From positions 682,001-746,000 of the forward strand of contig NZ_JACVAK010000002.1 of NCBI RefSeq assembly GCF_014851805.1: a stretch of 64,000 bases of DNA, given 5' to 3'. Positions 36,173-50,500 of the stretch are shown in pieces (position 1 is the stretch's first letter; each line of letters begins with the position of its first letter). The notes beneath the pieces were generated by a model, which was given only the letters and a program-made list of their open reading frames with translations, was not told where the DNA came from and made no database searches. The position numbers and the translations under genes were made by a program. Source of the stretch: Pseudoxanthomonas sp. PXM02 (GTDB lineage Bacteria; Pseudomonadota; Gammaproteobacteria; Xanthomonadales; Xanthomonadaceae).

Positions 36173-36184
36173 CTTCAGCGCGAC

Positions 36185-40220
<4,036 letters not shown>

Positions 40221-40305
40221 GGGACGGCAGGCGTCTTGCCCCGGTGTTCACCTCCGGTCGGGCTACGCTCTTGCCGCCCATGACAGGCTCGTCCAGACTT
40301 CGCCC

Positions 40306-40851
40306 ATGATCCGATTCCGCCTGCCTCTCCTCGTCTTCGCCCTGGTCTTCCTCGCCGGGTGCGGGTTCCACCTGCGCAACAAGATCGCGCTGCCGGCCGA
40401 TCTCGGCCCGGTCCGCGTCACGTCGTCGTCGACGTCCTACAGTGCGCTGGTGACCAGCCTGTCGCGTGGCCTGCAGGCTGCCGGCGGCACGCTGGCGGCC
40501 CCGATCGGTGAAGAAGACACCGCGGCCTCCGGGACACAGGTCGCGACGCTGCGCGTCGTCTCCGAACGCTGGGGCGACCTGCCGATCGCAGTGGACCAGT
40601 TCGGCCGATCGCAGGAGTACACGCTGCGCTACGCGGTGGTGTTCGTTTTCAAGCGCGCGGATGGCACCGACCTGGTGCCGCAGCAGGTTGTCGAGCTGTC
40701 GCGTGATTACGTGTCGCAGCCCGACAACGCCACCGGCACCACGACCGAACGCGAAGTGCTGGCCGACGAACTGCGTCGTGAAATGGCCGCGTCGATCCTG
40801 CGCCGCGTCGACGGCGTGGTGCGCTCGGGCCAGGTGAACCCGGCTCCCTGA
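40306..40851 (+). CDS. lptE: LPS assembly lipoprotein LptE
   Basis: LptE is the outer-membrane lipoprotein that plugs LptD and delivers lipopolysaccharide to the surface. The 181-residue protein has a lipobox (FLAGC) and the characteristic GFHLRN directly after it. The remaining sequence has the alternating strands and C-terminal helix of the family. The stop (TGA) and the holA start overlap by one base (TGATG), so these are translationally coupled, the standard arrangement leuS-lptE-holA. Confidence 0.94.
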   Translation: MIRFRLPLLVFALVFLAGCGFHLRNKIALPADLGPVRVTSSSTSYSALVTSLSRGLQAAGGTLAAPIGEEDTAASGTQVATLRVVSERWGDLPIAVDQFGRSQEYTLRYAVVFVFKRADGTDLVPQQVVELSRDYVSQPDNATGTTTEREVLADELRREMAASILRRVDGVVRSGQVNPAP

Positions 40852-41885
40852 TGGAACTCAAGCCGGAACAGCTGGCGGCGCGCGGCACGTCCGAGCCGCT
40901 GCTGCCGGTCTACCTGATCGCGGGACCGGAAACGCTGCGCGTACTCGAAGCCGCCGATGCGGTGCGCGCCCATGCGCGTGCGCAAGGGATCGGCGAACGA
41001 GAAGTCTTCGATGCCGACGGGCGCGATTTCGACTGGGGCCAACTGGAAGCGAGCTTCAATGCGCCCAGCCTGTTCAGTGCGCAGCGGCTGGTCGAGGTGC
41101 GCCTGCCCGGCGGAAAGCCGGGCAAGGAGGGCGCCGAAGTGATCAGTGCGTTCTGCGCCAATCCGCCTCCTGACGTGGTGCTGCTGATCACCGCAGGGGA
41201 ATGGGGCAAGGCCTATCAGGGCAAATGGAGCGATGCGGTCACGCGGGTCGGCGTGCTGGCGGTGGCCTGGGCGATCAAGCCGCATGAACTGCCCGGCTGG
41301 ATCGAAAGCCGCCTGCGCAGCAAGGGTCTCCGTGCCGACCGTGACGCCGTGCAGCTGCTGGCGGACCGTGTAGAGGGCAACCTGCTCGCCGCCGCGCAGG
41401 AAATCGACAAGCTGGCCCTGCTCAGCGATGGACAGACCCTGGATGTCGAACGCATGGAGTCGCTGGTCGCCAACGCGGCGCGCTATGACGTGTTCCGCCT
41501 GACCGACGCCGTGCTGGCGGGGCAGGGTGCGCAGGTCTCGCGCATCCTCGCCGGCCTGCGTGCCGAAGGCGATGTCGTGGCCGGGCTGATGCCGATGATC
41601 GTCAAGGAACTGCTGCGCACGGCGACGCTGGCGCGCGTGCAGGCCAACGGCGGCAATCTTGCCGCCGAGATGAAATCGCAAGGCATCTGGGAAGCGAAGC
41701 AGGCGCCGTTCAAGCGCGCGCTGCAACGCCACGCCGCGCCGGCGCGGTGGGACCGTTTCGTCGCCGAGGCGTCGAAGATCGACCGCACCGCCAAGGGGCG
41801 GGGCGATGGCGACGCCTGGGTCGGGCTGGAGCGGCTGCTGCTGGCCATCGCGGATGCGAAGGCCGTGCGCCTGCTGGTCGCCTGA
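40851..41885 (+). CDS. holA: DNA polymerase III subunit delta
   Basis: HolA is the clamp-loader delta subunit that opens the beta sliding clamp. The 344-residue protein has the expected three domains: an AAA+-like N-terminal part with VYLIAGPETLRVLEAADAVR and LFSAQRLVEVRLP, a middle helical segment with LLADRVEGNLLAAAQEIDKLALL, and a C-terminal collar domain with LMPMIVKELLR. The start overlaps the lptE stop. The nadD start follows eight bases after its stop. Confidence 0.96.
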   Translation: MELKPEQLAARGTSEPLLPVYLIAGPETLRVLEAADAVRAHARAQGIGEREVFDADGRDFDWGQLEASFNAPSLFSAQRLVEVRLPGGKPGKEGAEVISAFCANPPPDVVLLITAGEWGKAYQGKWSDAVTRVGVLAVAWAIKPHELPGWIESRLRSKGLRADRDAVQLLADRVEGNLLAAAQEIDKLALLSDGQTLDVERMESLVANAARYDVFRLTDAVLAGQGAQVSRILAGLRAEGDVVAGLMPMIVKELLRTATLARVQANGGNLAAEMKSQGIWEAKQAPFKRALQRHAAPARWDRFVAEASKIDRTAKGRGDGDAWVGLERLLLAIADAKAVRLLVA

Positions 41886-41893
41886 CCCGGGCG

Positions 41894-42571
41894 ATGCTGC
41901 GGATCCTCTACGGCGGCACGTTCGACCCCGTCCACAACGGACATCTGGCCATCGCGCGTGCGGCACATGCCGCGTTCGGCGTGCCGATCCACCTGATGCC
42001 GGCGGCCGATCCGCCGCACCGCGCGCCTCCCGGCGCCACCGCCATCCAGCGCGTCCATCTGCTCGACCTCGCCGTGAAGGATGAGGTTGGTCTTTGCGTC
42101 GACCGGCGCGAACTCGTGCGCGCCGCGCGCGATCCCGAAGCGCGCTCCTACATGGTCGAGACGCTGAGGGAGTTGCGGGCCGAGCAGGGCGATGCGGTAC
42201 CGGTCGCCTTGCTGATCGGTGCGGACAGCCTGCTGGGCCTGCCGACGTGGAAGGCGTGGTCCGAGCTGTTCGATCTGGCGCACTTCATCGTCGCCGACCG
42301 GCCAGGCAGTGGCCTCGATGCCGGTCTTTCTCCCATCCTGATGGAGGCCTTGGAAGGCCGTTGGACCGACCATCCGGCGTACCTGCACCGCTCACCGGCA
42401 GGACGTGTGTACCGCCTGCACCAGCCCCTGCAGCCGGAATCGGCCACGGAGATCCGTCGTCGCATCGGCGCGGGCAAGGCCTGGCGCCATCTGGTTCCGC
42501 CGCAGGTGGCAGACGCCATTGCCGACGAAAGGCTCTACGTCTCACGGGCCGCCGACGCGGCTCCGCTATAA
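41894..42571 (+). CDS. nadD: Nicotinate-nucleotide adenylyltransferase
   Basis: NadD adenylates nicotinate mononucleotide in NAD synthesis. The 225-residue protein has the nucleotide-binding motif [12 protein letters not shown] at its start, [24 protein letters not shown] and a C-terminal SATEIRRRI, the variant of the ISSTxIR motif. A TATAAT lies across the stop codon (42567-42572) and could be a -10 for rsfS, but no matching -35 is seen. Confidence 0.96.
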   Translation: MLRILYGGTFDPVHNGHLAIARAAHAAFGVPIHLMPAADPPHRAPPGATAIQRVHLLDLAVKDEVGLCVDRRELVRAARDPEARSYMVETLRELRAEQGDAVPVALLIGADSLLGLPTWKAWSELFDLAHFIVADRPGSGLDAGLSPILMEALEGRWTDHPAYLHRSPAGRVYRLHQPLQPESATEIRRRIGAGKAWRHLVPPQVADAIADERLYVSRAADAAPL

Positions 42572-42602
42572 TCCCGACCGAGTTCCCGGAGCCACCAAGC
42601 CT

Positions 42603-43019
42603 TTGTCCAGCCAAGCCCACGTCATCAAGACCCGCCTCCCCAGCCCGCCCCCGGCCCTGCCGGACCTGCTTGCCACCGTGCACGCGGCGGTGCAGGAACT
42701 GAAAGCCAAGGATGTCGTCGAGATCGACGTGCGCGGCAAGTCCAGCGTCGCCGACTACCTGGTGATCGCCTCGGGCACCTCCACCCGCCACGTGAAGTCG
42801 ATCGCCGACGAAGTGGTGAAATTCGCCAAGAAGCTCGACGTGATGCCGCTGGGCGTCGAAGGCGAGCGCGAAGCCGAATGGGTACTGGTCGACCTGGGTG
42901 ACGTCATCGTCCATGTCATGCTGCCGCGTGTGCGCGAGTTCTACGCACTCGAGCGCCTGTGGACCGTCGGCGACCAGCCGCCGGAAGACGTCGAGACGGC
43001 GGACGAATCGCGGCTCTGA
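42603..43019 (+). CDS. rsfS: Ribosome silencing factor RsfS
   Basis: RsfS binds ribosomal protein L14 and keeps ribosomal subunits apart during starvation. The 138-residue protein has the DUF143 pattern: [38 protein letters not shown] (broken here for length: [15 protein letters not shown], then [14 protein letters not shown]), [21 protein letters not shown], and [10 protein letters not shown]. No ATG is available; TTG at 42603 with GGAG about 11 bases upstream is the likely start. It follows nadD by 31 bases. Confidence 0.93.
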   Translation: MSSQAHVIKTRLPSPPPALPDLLATVHAAVQELKAKDVVEIDVRGKSSVADYLVIASGTSTRHVKSIADEVVKFAKKLDVMPLGVEGEREAEWVLVDLGDVIVHVMLPRVREFYALERLWTVGDQPPEDVETADESRL

Positions 43020-43038
43020 TGCGGTTCTTGGATTGATC

Positions 43039-43063
43039 CGACGGCGCCCGAGTGGCGCCGTCG
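43039..43063 (+). terminator. Hairpin between rsfS and rlmH
   Basis: CGACGGCGCC at 43039-43048 and GGCGCCGTCG at 43054-43063 form a perfect 10-bp stem. The tail is only TCGTTTG, so this is a weak terminator or attenuator rather than a strong end signal. Confidence 0.5.
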
Positions 43064-43099
43064 TCGTTTGCGGGACAGCCTGCTCGCTATCATGCCGTC

Positions 43100-43570
43100 A
43101 TGAAATGTCGCCTCATTGCCACCGGCGAGCGTGCGCCGACCTGGGTCGCGCAGGGCTTTGCCGAGTACCAGAAGCGCCTGTCGCACTGGCTGCCGTTCGA
43201 GCTCGTCGAGATCGAGCCAGGTCTCCGCGGCAAGGGACGTGATCCGCAGCGTGCGATCGAGGATGAAGGGAAGCGGGTACTGGCCGCGTTGCCAAAGAGT
43301 GCGCATATCGTGGCGCTGGAAGTGACGGGAAAACCGTATTCCTCAGAGCAACTCGCGCAGCGGCTGGAGCACTGGCGCACGCTGGGACGCGACATCGCGC
43401 TGCTGATCGGCGGTCCTGAAGGACATGCGCCCGACGTGCTGGCGGCGGCGCATGAAAAGTGGTCGCTCAGTCCGCTGACCCTGCCGCACATGCTGGTGCG
43501 GCTGGTGGTCGCCGAACAGGTCTATCGCGCAGCCGCGATGCTGGCCAATCATCCCTACCATCGCGCCTGA
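43100..43570 (+). CDS. rlmH: 23S rRNA pseudouridine-1915 N3-methyltransferase
   Basis: RlmH is a small SPOUT methyltransferase that modifies pseudouridine 1915 in helix 69 of 23S rRNA on assembled ribosomes. The 156 residues are the family length. Signatures are MKCRLIATGERAP, HIVALEVTGKPYSSE, the SAM-binding IGGPEGHAPDVL, and the C-terminal knot WSLSPLTLPHMLVRLVVAEQVYRA. It commonly follows rsfS, as here. Confidence 0.97.
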   Translation: MKCRLIATGERAPTWVAQGFAEYQKRLSHWLPFELVEIEPGLRGKGRDPQRAIEDEGKRVLAALPKSAHIVALEVTGKPYSSEQLAQRLEHWRTLGRDIALLIGGPEGHAPDVLAAAHEKWSLSPLTLPHMLVRLVVAEQVYRAAAMLANHPYHRA

Positions 43571-43594
43571 GCCCGCCGGTGAGTGAACAACCAA

Positions 43595-43618
43595 GAAGCC
43601 AGCCTTTCGGCGGGCTTC
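43595..43618. terminator. Hairpin between convergent rlmH and tonB-like genes
   Basis: GAAGCCAGCC at 43595-43604 and GGCGGGCTTC at 43609-43618 pair with one mismatch around TTTC. An A-rich stretch lies on the left and T/C on the right, consistent with a modest bidirectional terminator. Confidence 0.5.
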
Positions 43619-43636
43619 CTGTTCATGCATCGCCTC

Positions 43637-44308
43637 TCACTGCAGGCTGAAGGCGATCGGTACCAGGCCGTAGGCCTGCACCACCTGTCCGTTCTGCATG
43701 GCGGGCTTGAAGCGCCAGGTCTTCAGCACGTGCTGGAGCGCGGCGCGGTCCAGGTTGCGGTTGCCGCTGCTGGTTTCGACCGTCACCGTCGCGGGCTTGC
43801 CGTCGATGTCCACCAGCACGCGCAGGATGACGGTTCCCTCGATGCCGCCGCGCAGTTCGGCGATCGGGTAGCGCGGCGATGTGGCGTGGACGTACTCCAG
43901 CGTGGCCGACGGCATTGGGCCTGCGGGCAGCCCCACGCCTCCGGTGTCGCCGCTGTCGATCACGGGTGTAGCGGTATCGACGGCGCGCTCGCTGCCGCTG
44001 TCCACGATGACGGGAACGTCGATGACTTTCTGGTCTTCGACCGGCTTCACTGCCGGGCGCGGCTCGACGGGCTTGGGCGTGGTCGGCTTCACGATCTGGG
44101 CTTCGACCGGCTTCTCCGGTTCCACTTTCTCCCTGTCGTACCAGTGGACGATCGGCTTCTGCCTGACCGTCGGCGTGACGGTGGGCGCCGCCATCGGCAT
44201 CAGCAGCATGAGCAGGGCGGCGGCGTGGACCGCGATGGCGGCCGCGATGGCGGCGATGCGGCCGATGTCGATGCGGGTATCGGAACCGTGGGGTAGTGCG
44301 CGAACCAT
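43637..44308 (-). CDS. TonB-like energy transducer
   Basis: The 223-residue protein has one N-terminal helix (IAAIAAAIAVHAAALLMLLM), a proline-rich linker typical of TonB (TTPKPVEPRPAVKPVE), and a C-terminal TonB domain with RYPIAELRGGIEGTVILRVLVDIDG and DRAALQHVLKTWRFKPA. TonB couples the ExbBD proton motor to outer-membrane receptors. No exbB, exbD or receptor gene lies nearby, so its partners are elsewhere. The start has a near-perfect ribosome binding site, AGGAGGT, suggesting strong translation. Confidence 0.9.
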   Translation of the reverse strand: MVRALPHGSDTRIDIGRIAAIAAAIAVHAAALLMLLMPMAAPTVTPTVRQKPIVHWYDREKVEPEKPVEAQIVKPTTPKPVEPRPAVKPVEDQKVIDVPVIVDSGSERAVDTATPVIDSGDTGGVGLPAGPMPSATLEYVHATSPRYPIAELRGGIEGTVILRVLVDIDGKPATVTVETSSGNRNLDRAALQHVLKTWRFKPAMQNGQVVQAYGLVPIAFSLQ

Positions 44309-44473
44309 GATCCACCTCCTTGAGGGCTGTGAACGGAACAACGCTCGGCCGCGAGGAGTGGGGTTGCAACGTCCCGGCGCCGCACGTCCAGACTGTACTC
44401 CGGCGGATGGCGTTCGCAAGAGGGGCCGGGTTCGACCTTCGGCGTAGTCCGGTGATCCGGTCCCGGAACGAAA

Positions 44474-44496
44474 ACGGCGCCCCCGCAGGGCGCCGT
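44474..44496 (-). terminator. Rho-independent terminator after the SIMPL gene
   Basis: ACGGCGCCC at 44474-44482 and GGGCGCCGT at 44488-44496 form a perfect 9-bp stem around CCGCA. On the minus strand it is followed by TTTTCGTT, so it ends the SIMPL transcript before the TonB-like gene. Confidence 0.8.
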
Positions 44497-44519
44497 CGTC
44501 GGAAGCATGGAAGCAGGGC

Positions 44520-45263
44520 TTACTTGCCCAGTTCGAACACCACGTCCAGGTTGATCGAGACGGTGGTTTCGCCCGGCGAGACCGGCGGTGCGCCGCCCGC
44601 GTCGCGGGCTTCCATCTTGGCCATGGCCATCATCGGCATCGGGCGGAAGCCGCCGTTGCCCTCGGAGATGCTGACGATGCGGCGCACCTTCAGGCCCAGC
44701 GACTTGGCGTAGGTCTCGGCACGGGCCTGGGCCTTCTTCAGTGCGGCCACGCGGGCTTCGTCATAGACCGGTTCCGGGTTGTCGATCTCGAAGCTGGGGC
44801 CGTTGATCTGGTTGGCACCCACGCCGGCCAGCGCATCCAACACCTTGCCGAGCTTGGCGATGTCGCGGACCTTGATGCTGACGGTGTTGTTGGCCTGGTA
44901 ACCGGTGATCTTCGGTGCCTCGTTCTCGGCGTAGCGGTACTGCGGGTTGAGGCTGATCCCGCTGGTCTGCACGTCCTTGTCGGCGATGCCCGCGGCCTTG
45001 ATGGCGGCCACGACCTTGGCCATCTGCTCGCTGTTCTGGCGCATGGCGGTGTTGCCGTCGACCGCCTGCGTGACGACACCGGCCGAGATCGTGGCGATGT
45101 CTGGAACGCGCGAGGCTTCGGCCTGCGCCGACACGTTGAGCAGGGTGCCATCGGCCGGAATGGCGTAGGCCGGGGCGGTCTGGGCAGAGGAGGTCATGGC
45201 GGCAGTGGTTCCGAGGGACAGGGTCAGGGCGAGCAGCAGGGGGCGGATCAGGGGCAGGCGCAT
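44520..45263 (-). CDS. SIMPL-domain (DUF541) periplasmic protein
   Basis: The 247-residue protein has a signal peptide (PLLLALTLSLGTTAAMTSSAQ) and a DUF541/SIMPL domain (BP26/OMP28-like) covering most of the rest. Family segments are LLNVSAQAEASRVPDIATIS, GNTAMRQNSEQMAKVVAAIK, QTSGISLNPQYRY and VALKKAQARAETYAKSLGLK (here AALKKAQARAETYAKSLGLK). SIMPL proteins form channel-like or barrel-lined oligomers in the periplasm and are linked to stress; the exact role is not known. The start is supported by GGAG just upstream. Confidence 0.93.
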   Translation of the reverse strand: MRLPLIRPLLLALTLSLGTTAAMTSSAQTAPAYAIPADGTLLNVSAQAEASRVPDIATISAGVVTQAVDGNTAMRQNSEQMAKVVAAIKAAGIADKDVQTSGISLNPQYRYAENEAPKITGYQANNTVSIKVRDIAKLGKVLDALAGVGANQINGPSFEIDNPEPVYDEARVAALKKAQARAETYAKSLGLKVRRIVSISEGNGGFRPMPMMAMAKMEARDAGGAPPVSPGETTVSINLDVVFELGK

Positions 45264-45422
45264 GGGATCTCCTTTTCGTGTTGGGGGTGGTGCGGGCACC
45301 CGGTCGTCGACGCGAGAGGGTGTTCACGATGACATGAACGCGCCGTGATCCGGCGCAGGGTTATGGGTTTCGGGCCGGCATCAGCGACCATTCAGTCAGG
45401 CGCCGCGGGTTATTCTTCCGCG

Positions 45423-46016
45423 ATGCTCTACCTCGCTTCCCAATCCCCCCGCCGCGCCGAACTGCTGACCCGCCTGGGACTGTCCTTCGGACGCATCGAC
45501 CTCGACATTCCCGAGCACCGCCAGCCCAACGAGCCGGCCACCGACTACGTCCGCCGCGTGGCCCGCGAGAAGGCAGGTGCCGGCCTGCTGAAGGTCGTCG
45601 CCACGCCCGGTGCCGTGGTGCTGGGGGCCGATACCGAGGTGATCCTGGGCGATGAGGTCTTCGGCAAGCCGGTCGATGAGGCCGATGCCGCCGCCATGCT
45701 GCGACGCCTGTCGGGACGCACGCACCAGGCCGTCTCGGCGGTCTCCGTGGTCAGCGCATCGCGCGAGGCGCAGGCGCTGGTGGTCACCGAGGTCAGCTTC
45801 GCTGATCTGGACGAGGACGAGATCGCCGCCTACGTCGCCAGCGGCGAGGCGATGGGCAAGGCCGGCGCCTACGGCATCCAGGGGCGCGCGGAACAGTTCG
45901 TCACCCGCCTCGCCGGCAGCTACTCGGCCGTCATGGGGTTGCCGCTGCACGAAACCGCCCGGTTGCTTCGCGACTTCGGCATCCATCCGACGGCCACCGC
46001 CGCCGCGTCAGCCTGA
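45423..46016 (+). CDS. maf: Maf nucleoside triphosphate pyrophosphatase
   Basis: Maf proteins hydrolyse dTTP, UTP or modified nucleotides to monophosphates and help prevent their misincorporation. The 197-residue protein has the signature [10 protein letters not shown], then [32 protein letters not shown], and [28 protein letters not shown]. It lies 12 bases upstream of rng, the usual maf-rng order. Confidence 0.95.
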   Translation: MLYLASQSPRRAELLTRLGLSFGRIDLDIPEHRQPNEPATDYVRRVAREKAGAGLLKVVATPGAVVLGADTEVILGDEVFGKPVDEADAAAMLRRLSGRTHQAVSAVSVVSASREAQALVVTEVSFADLDEDEIAAYVASGEAMGKAGAYGIQGRAEQFVTRLAGSYSAVMGLPLHETARLLRDFGIHPTATAAASA

Positions 46017-46028
46017 GGGAAGGAACCC

Positions 46029-47516
46029 ATGTCGGAAGAGATCCTCGTCAACGTCACCCCGCGCGAGACACGCGTTGCCGTCATCGAGAACGGCATGCTG
46101 CAGGAGCTGCACATCGAACGTGGCTGGCGCCGCGGCGTGGTGGGTAATATCTACAAGGGCAAGGTGCAGCGCGTGATGCCCGGCATGCAGGCCGCGTTCG
46201 TCGAAGTCGGGTTGGATCGCGCTGCGTTCCTGCATGCGAACGACATCGTGCGTTCGTCGCCCGGCGCGGTGGTCGATGGCGAAGAAGCCGTGCTGCCCGC
46301 GCCGCCGCCGGCACCGATCATGGACCTGCTGCGCGACGGGCAGGACATCGTGGTGCAGGTGGTGAAGGACCCGATCGGCAGCAAAGGCGCGCGCCTGACC
46401 ACGCAGATCAGCATCCCATCGCGCTACCTGGTGCTGCTGCCGCAGTCGAAGGTCATCGGCGTGTCGGCGCGCATCGAGGACGAAGCCGAACGCCATCGCC
46501 TGAAGCAGGTCGTCACCGAACTGGCGGGCCTGCATGGTGGTCACGGCTACATCATCCGCACCAATGCCGAAGGCCAGCCGGCCGAAGCGCTCGCCGAGGA
46601 CATCGCCTATCTGTCGCGCGTGTGGAACGTCGTCGAACGGCGCGGACGCGAATCCCCCTCGTGCAGCATCCTGTATGAAGACCTGAGCCTGCCATTGCGC
46701 GCGGTGCGCGACCTGATCCGCAAGGATGTGGAAAAGGTGAAGGTCGACTCGAAGGAAACCCACGAACGCCTGCAGGCCTTCGTTGCCAAGTACATGCCAG
46801 TGCTCGCCGAACGGATCGAGCTCTACAGCGGTGAGCGCCCGATCTTCGATCTCTACGGTGTCGAGGACGAGATCGGCCGCGCGCTGGACAAGCAGGTGCC
46901 GCTGAAATCCGGTGGCTACCTGGTGATCGACCAGACCGAAGCGATGACCACGGTCGACGTGAACACCGGCTCGTTCCTCGGTCAGCGCAATCTGGAAGAG
47001 ACCGTCTACCGCACCAACTTGGAAGCGGCGCAGGCCGTCGCGCGCCAGCTGCGCCTGCGCAACCTGGGCGGCATCATCATCATCGACTTCATCGACATGG
47101 ATGATCCCGAGCACCGTCGTCAGGTGCTGCGCACGCTGGAGAAGTCGCTGGCGAAGGATCATGCCAAGACCACGGTCTACGAGTTCTCGCCGCTGGGCCT
47201 GGTGGAGATGACGCGCAAGCGTACGGTGGAAAGCCTGGCGCGCCAGCTGTCCGAGCCGTGCCCGGAGTGCAGCGGTCGCGGCAGCATCAAGACCACCGAA
47301 ACCGTCACCTACGAGATCTTCCGCGAGATCACTCGTGCGGTGCGCCAGTTCGAGGCCGCGCGCCTGCTGGTGATCGCCTCGCCGAAGGTCGTCGCCCGCA
47401 TCACCGACGAGGAATCGACCGCAGTGGCGGAGCTGGAGGAATTCCTCGGCAAGTCGATCCGCTTCCAGGCCGACGAGCAGTACCTGCAGGAGCAGTTCGA
47501 TGTCGTCCTGCTCTGA
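46029..47516 (+). CDS. rng: Ribonuclease G
   Basis: RNase G is an endoribonuclease of the RNase E/G family that matures the 5' end of 16S rRNA and degrades some mRNAs. The 495-residue protein has an N-terminal S1 domain (about 37-125, with GNIYKGKVQRVMPGMQAAFVEVG), the DNase I-like catalytic domain with VDVNTGSF and GGIIIIDFIDM holding the metal-binding aspartates, and the zinc-link CPECSGRG. It lacks the long RNase E C-terminal scaffold. Confidence 0.97.
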   Translation: MSEEILVNVTPRETRVAVIENGMLQELHIERGWRRGVVGNIYKGKVQRVMPGMQAAFVEVGLDRAAFLHANDIVRSSPGAVVDGEEAVLPAPPPAPIMDLLRDGQDIVVQVVKDPIGSKGARLTTQISIPSRYLVLLPQSKVIGVSARIEDEAERHRLKQVVTELAGLHGGHGYIIRTNAEGQPAEALAEDIAYLSRVWNVVERRGRESPSCSILYEDLSLPLRAVRDLIRKDVEKVKVDSKETHERLQAFVAKYMPVLAERIELYSGERPIFDLYGVEDEIGRALDKQVPLKSGGYLVIDQTEAMTTVDVNTGSFLGQRNLEETVYRTNLEAAQAVARQLRLRNLGGIIIIDFIDMDDPEHRRQVLRTLEKSLAKDHAKTTVYEFSPLGLVEMTRKRTVESLARQLSEPCPECSGRGSIKTTETVTYEIFREITRAVRQFEAARLLVIASPKVVARITDEESTAVAELEEFLGKSIRFQADEQYLQEQFDVVLL

Positions 47517-47540
47517 CGCACGGGGCAGGGCGGGCGCGTA

Positions 47541-50500
47541 ATGCCCACGCCGCTGCGCCGCCGCCTGCGCCTGGCCCGCCGGGGTGCCGTCTATGGCATC
47601 GCGGTGGTGCTGGTGTGCATGGCCGTGGTGCTCGGCATCGCCAGCCAGGTGTTGCCGCTGGCCGAACGGCATCCGGATCGCATCGCGGCATGGCTCAGCG
47701 AGCGTGCGGGACGACCGGTCGCCTTCGATGCGGTGAAAACGCAGTGGACGCGACGCGGGCCCCTGCTGCAGCTCGATGGCCTGCGCCTGGGTGAAGGCGA
47801 CAACGGTGTGCGCATCGGCCAGGCCGAAGTGCTGGTCTCGATGTACGGCGGACTGTTGCCCGGCCGCTCCTTTACCGAACTTCGACTGCGCGGCCTGTCG
47901 CTGACCTTGCAGCGCGGCGACGATGGCAAGTGGGCCGTGCGCGGCCTGCCGGGCCAGCAGCAGGCGAGCGGCGATCCGCTGCAGAGCCTCGAAGGCCTGG
48001 GCGAACTGCAGGTGATCGACGGCAAGCTCGCCATCGTCGCGCCATCGCTCGGCTGGGACATCCGCCTGCCCGAGATCGATCTGCGCCTGCGCGTGCAGGG
48101 TGATCGCGTACGCGCAGGCACGCGCGCCTGGATCCGCAAGGACGCCGCGCCGCTGAACGTGGCGGTGGACTTCGACCGCAAGGCCGGCGACGGACGCGCG
48201 TACCTGGACGTGTCCGCGGAGGATATCGGCGCCTGGGCGCCGCTGCTTCGCTACGCCGGCGTGGTCGCCGAGCGTGGTAACGGACGTGTGCAGGCATGGA
48301 CGGAACTGCGCCAGCATCGCGTGGTGCTGGTGACCGCCGACGCGCGCCTGCGCCAAGTAGGATTGCGCGGCGCACCGTTGCCGGACTCTGCGGCGCCCAC
48401 GCGTATCGCGTTCGAGCAGATGGAGGGCCGCATGCGCTGGCGGCTGGTGTCCGGGGGCTGGCGGCTTGATGCGCCGCATCTGCGCGTCGGCACGGCGCCG
48501 GCCGTGCAGACGCTCGATGGTCTGGTGCTCGCCGGTGGCGAGCGTTACGCCGTGCTCGCCGATCAGGTGGACGCTGCACCGCTGTTCGCGGTGCTGGGAC
48601 TCAGCGACAAGGTCGATGCCGGCCTGCGCCGCTGGCTGGTGCAGGCGCAGCCCGGTGCGCGCCTGGCGCGATTGACGCTGGCGGGTCGCAAGGACGGCAC
48701 GCTGCACGCGGAAGGGCAACTGCGCGACATCGCGTTCAAGGCGGTGGGCGATGCGCCGGGATTGAGCGGCCTGTCGGGCGACTTCGACGGCGACGCGGCC
48801 GGTTTCCGCCTGTCACTGGACCCGACGGCCGACATGCGCTTCGACTGGCCCAGCGGATTCGCGGTGGTGCACGACGTGCGCCTGCAGGGCGACATCCTTG
48901 GTTGGCGCGAAGGCGATGGCTGGCGTGTCGGCACCTCGGCATTGCACGTGCAGGGCAAGGAGTACGCGGCCGACGTGCGCGGCGGCATGTGGTTCCAGGG
49001 TGACGGGACGCGGCCCTGGATCGATTTGGCGGCGAATCTGGCGGACGCGCCGGTGCCGGTGGCGAAAGGTTTCTGGATCCACCACAAGATGCCGAAGGCG
49101 GCCGTCGACTGGCTGAATGCCGCGCTCGTCGGCGGCACCGTTCGCAACGGGCGCGCGATCGTCAGTGGCGATCTGGACGACTGGCCGTTCACCGACCACA
49201 ACGGCCGTTTCGAAGCGGTGGCGCACATCGAACGTGGCCAGTTCAAGTTCCAGCCGGCGTGGCCGCAGTTGGAACAGGTGGATGCCGACATCGCCTTCAT
49301 CGGCAACGGCTTCGAACTGAAGGGACGTGGTGCACTGGGCGAGGTGGCGATTCCCGCCTTCCAGGCCGGCATCGCCGACTTCGGCGCGGGTGACCTGAAG
49401 ATCGCCGCGCGGACCGATACCGATGCCGGTCGACTGCTCGCACTGCTGCGGCGGAGTCCGTTGCACGCGACCTATGGCGAGACCCTGGACCACCTGCAGG
49501 CCAAGGGACCGGTAAGCGCGACGTTCGACCTGCTGCAGCCGCTGCATGCTGACGAGCAGGCACGCAAGAAGCTGGCCGGCACCGTGGATCTGAAGGGCGC
49601 GCGACTGTCCGAGACACGCTGGGATCTGGTGTTCGACAACGTGCGCGGCAAGGCGAAGTACGACGATGGCGGTTTCGCCTCCGGGCCGCTGCAGGTCGTG
49701 TACGAGGGGCAGGACGGCGTGCTGGGCCTGCGTGCGGGCAGCGGTACGCGCGATCGCAACCAGGCGTTCGAAGCCGATCTGGCGGCCGTCGTGGACGCGG
49801 ACCGACTGCTCGATCGCGCGCCCGAAATGGCGTGGTTGAAGCCCTACATGGAGGGGCGCTCGCAATGGACGGTCGGCGTGACGATTCCGCGCTCACCGGC
49901 CGGCGCCGTGTCACCGCCCACGCAACTCAGCCTGACCTCGGACCTGGTCGGCACGGCCATGAGCCTGCCGGCGCCGATGCGCAAGTCGCCGGGCACGCCA
50001 CTGGCGACGACGGTGCGAGCGCCGCTGCCGATGGGCAGTGGCGAGATCGATGTGGCGTTCGGCGATCTGCTGGCGCTGCGCGCACGCAACAGCAATGGCC
50101 AGACCGGCGTGCGCGTGGTGCTGGGCAGCGATGGCGTGAAGGACGCGCCGCCCGCGTCGGGCCTGGTGGCCACCGGCCGCGCCGGCACGCTGGATGCGAT
50201 GGAATGGGTAGCCGTTGCGCGTGGCGGTGGTGAAGGCGACGGTCTGCCGTTGCGCCATATCGATGTCACCGCCGAGCGCCTGCTGATGATCGGCTCGGTG
50301 TTCCCCGATACGCGTTTGCAGCTCGCGCCAGCGCAGCAGGCGCTGGCGGTATCGCTGGATGGCGACGCGTTGTCTGGGGCGCTGCTGGTGCCCGATGCCA
50401 AGGGCGCTCCGATCGCGGGCAAGCTCGCGCGCCTGCACTGGCGCAAGGCCACGCCGTCGGGTGCGACGGCGACCGATAACGCCGCTCGCAGCGCCACTGA

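Noticed and set aside
42567-42572. TATAAT across the nadD stop as an rsfS promoter
   Set aside because: No -35 at 16-18 bases, and nadD-rsfS spacing of 31 bases fits an operon. It is mentioned in the nadD entry but not called.
46008-48719. 903-residue frame antisense to rng and yhdP
   Set aside because: Low-complexity His/Gln/Ala composition typical of shadows in high-GC DNA; both sense genes are certain.
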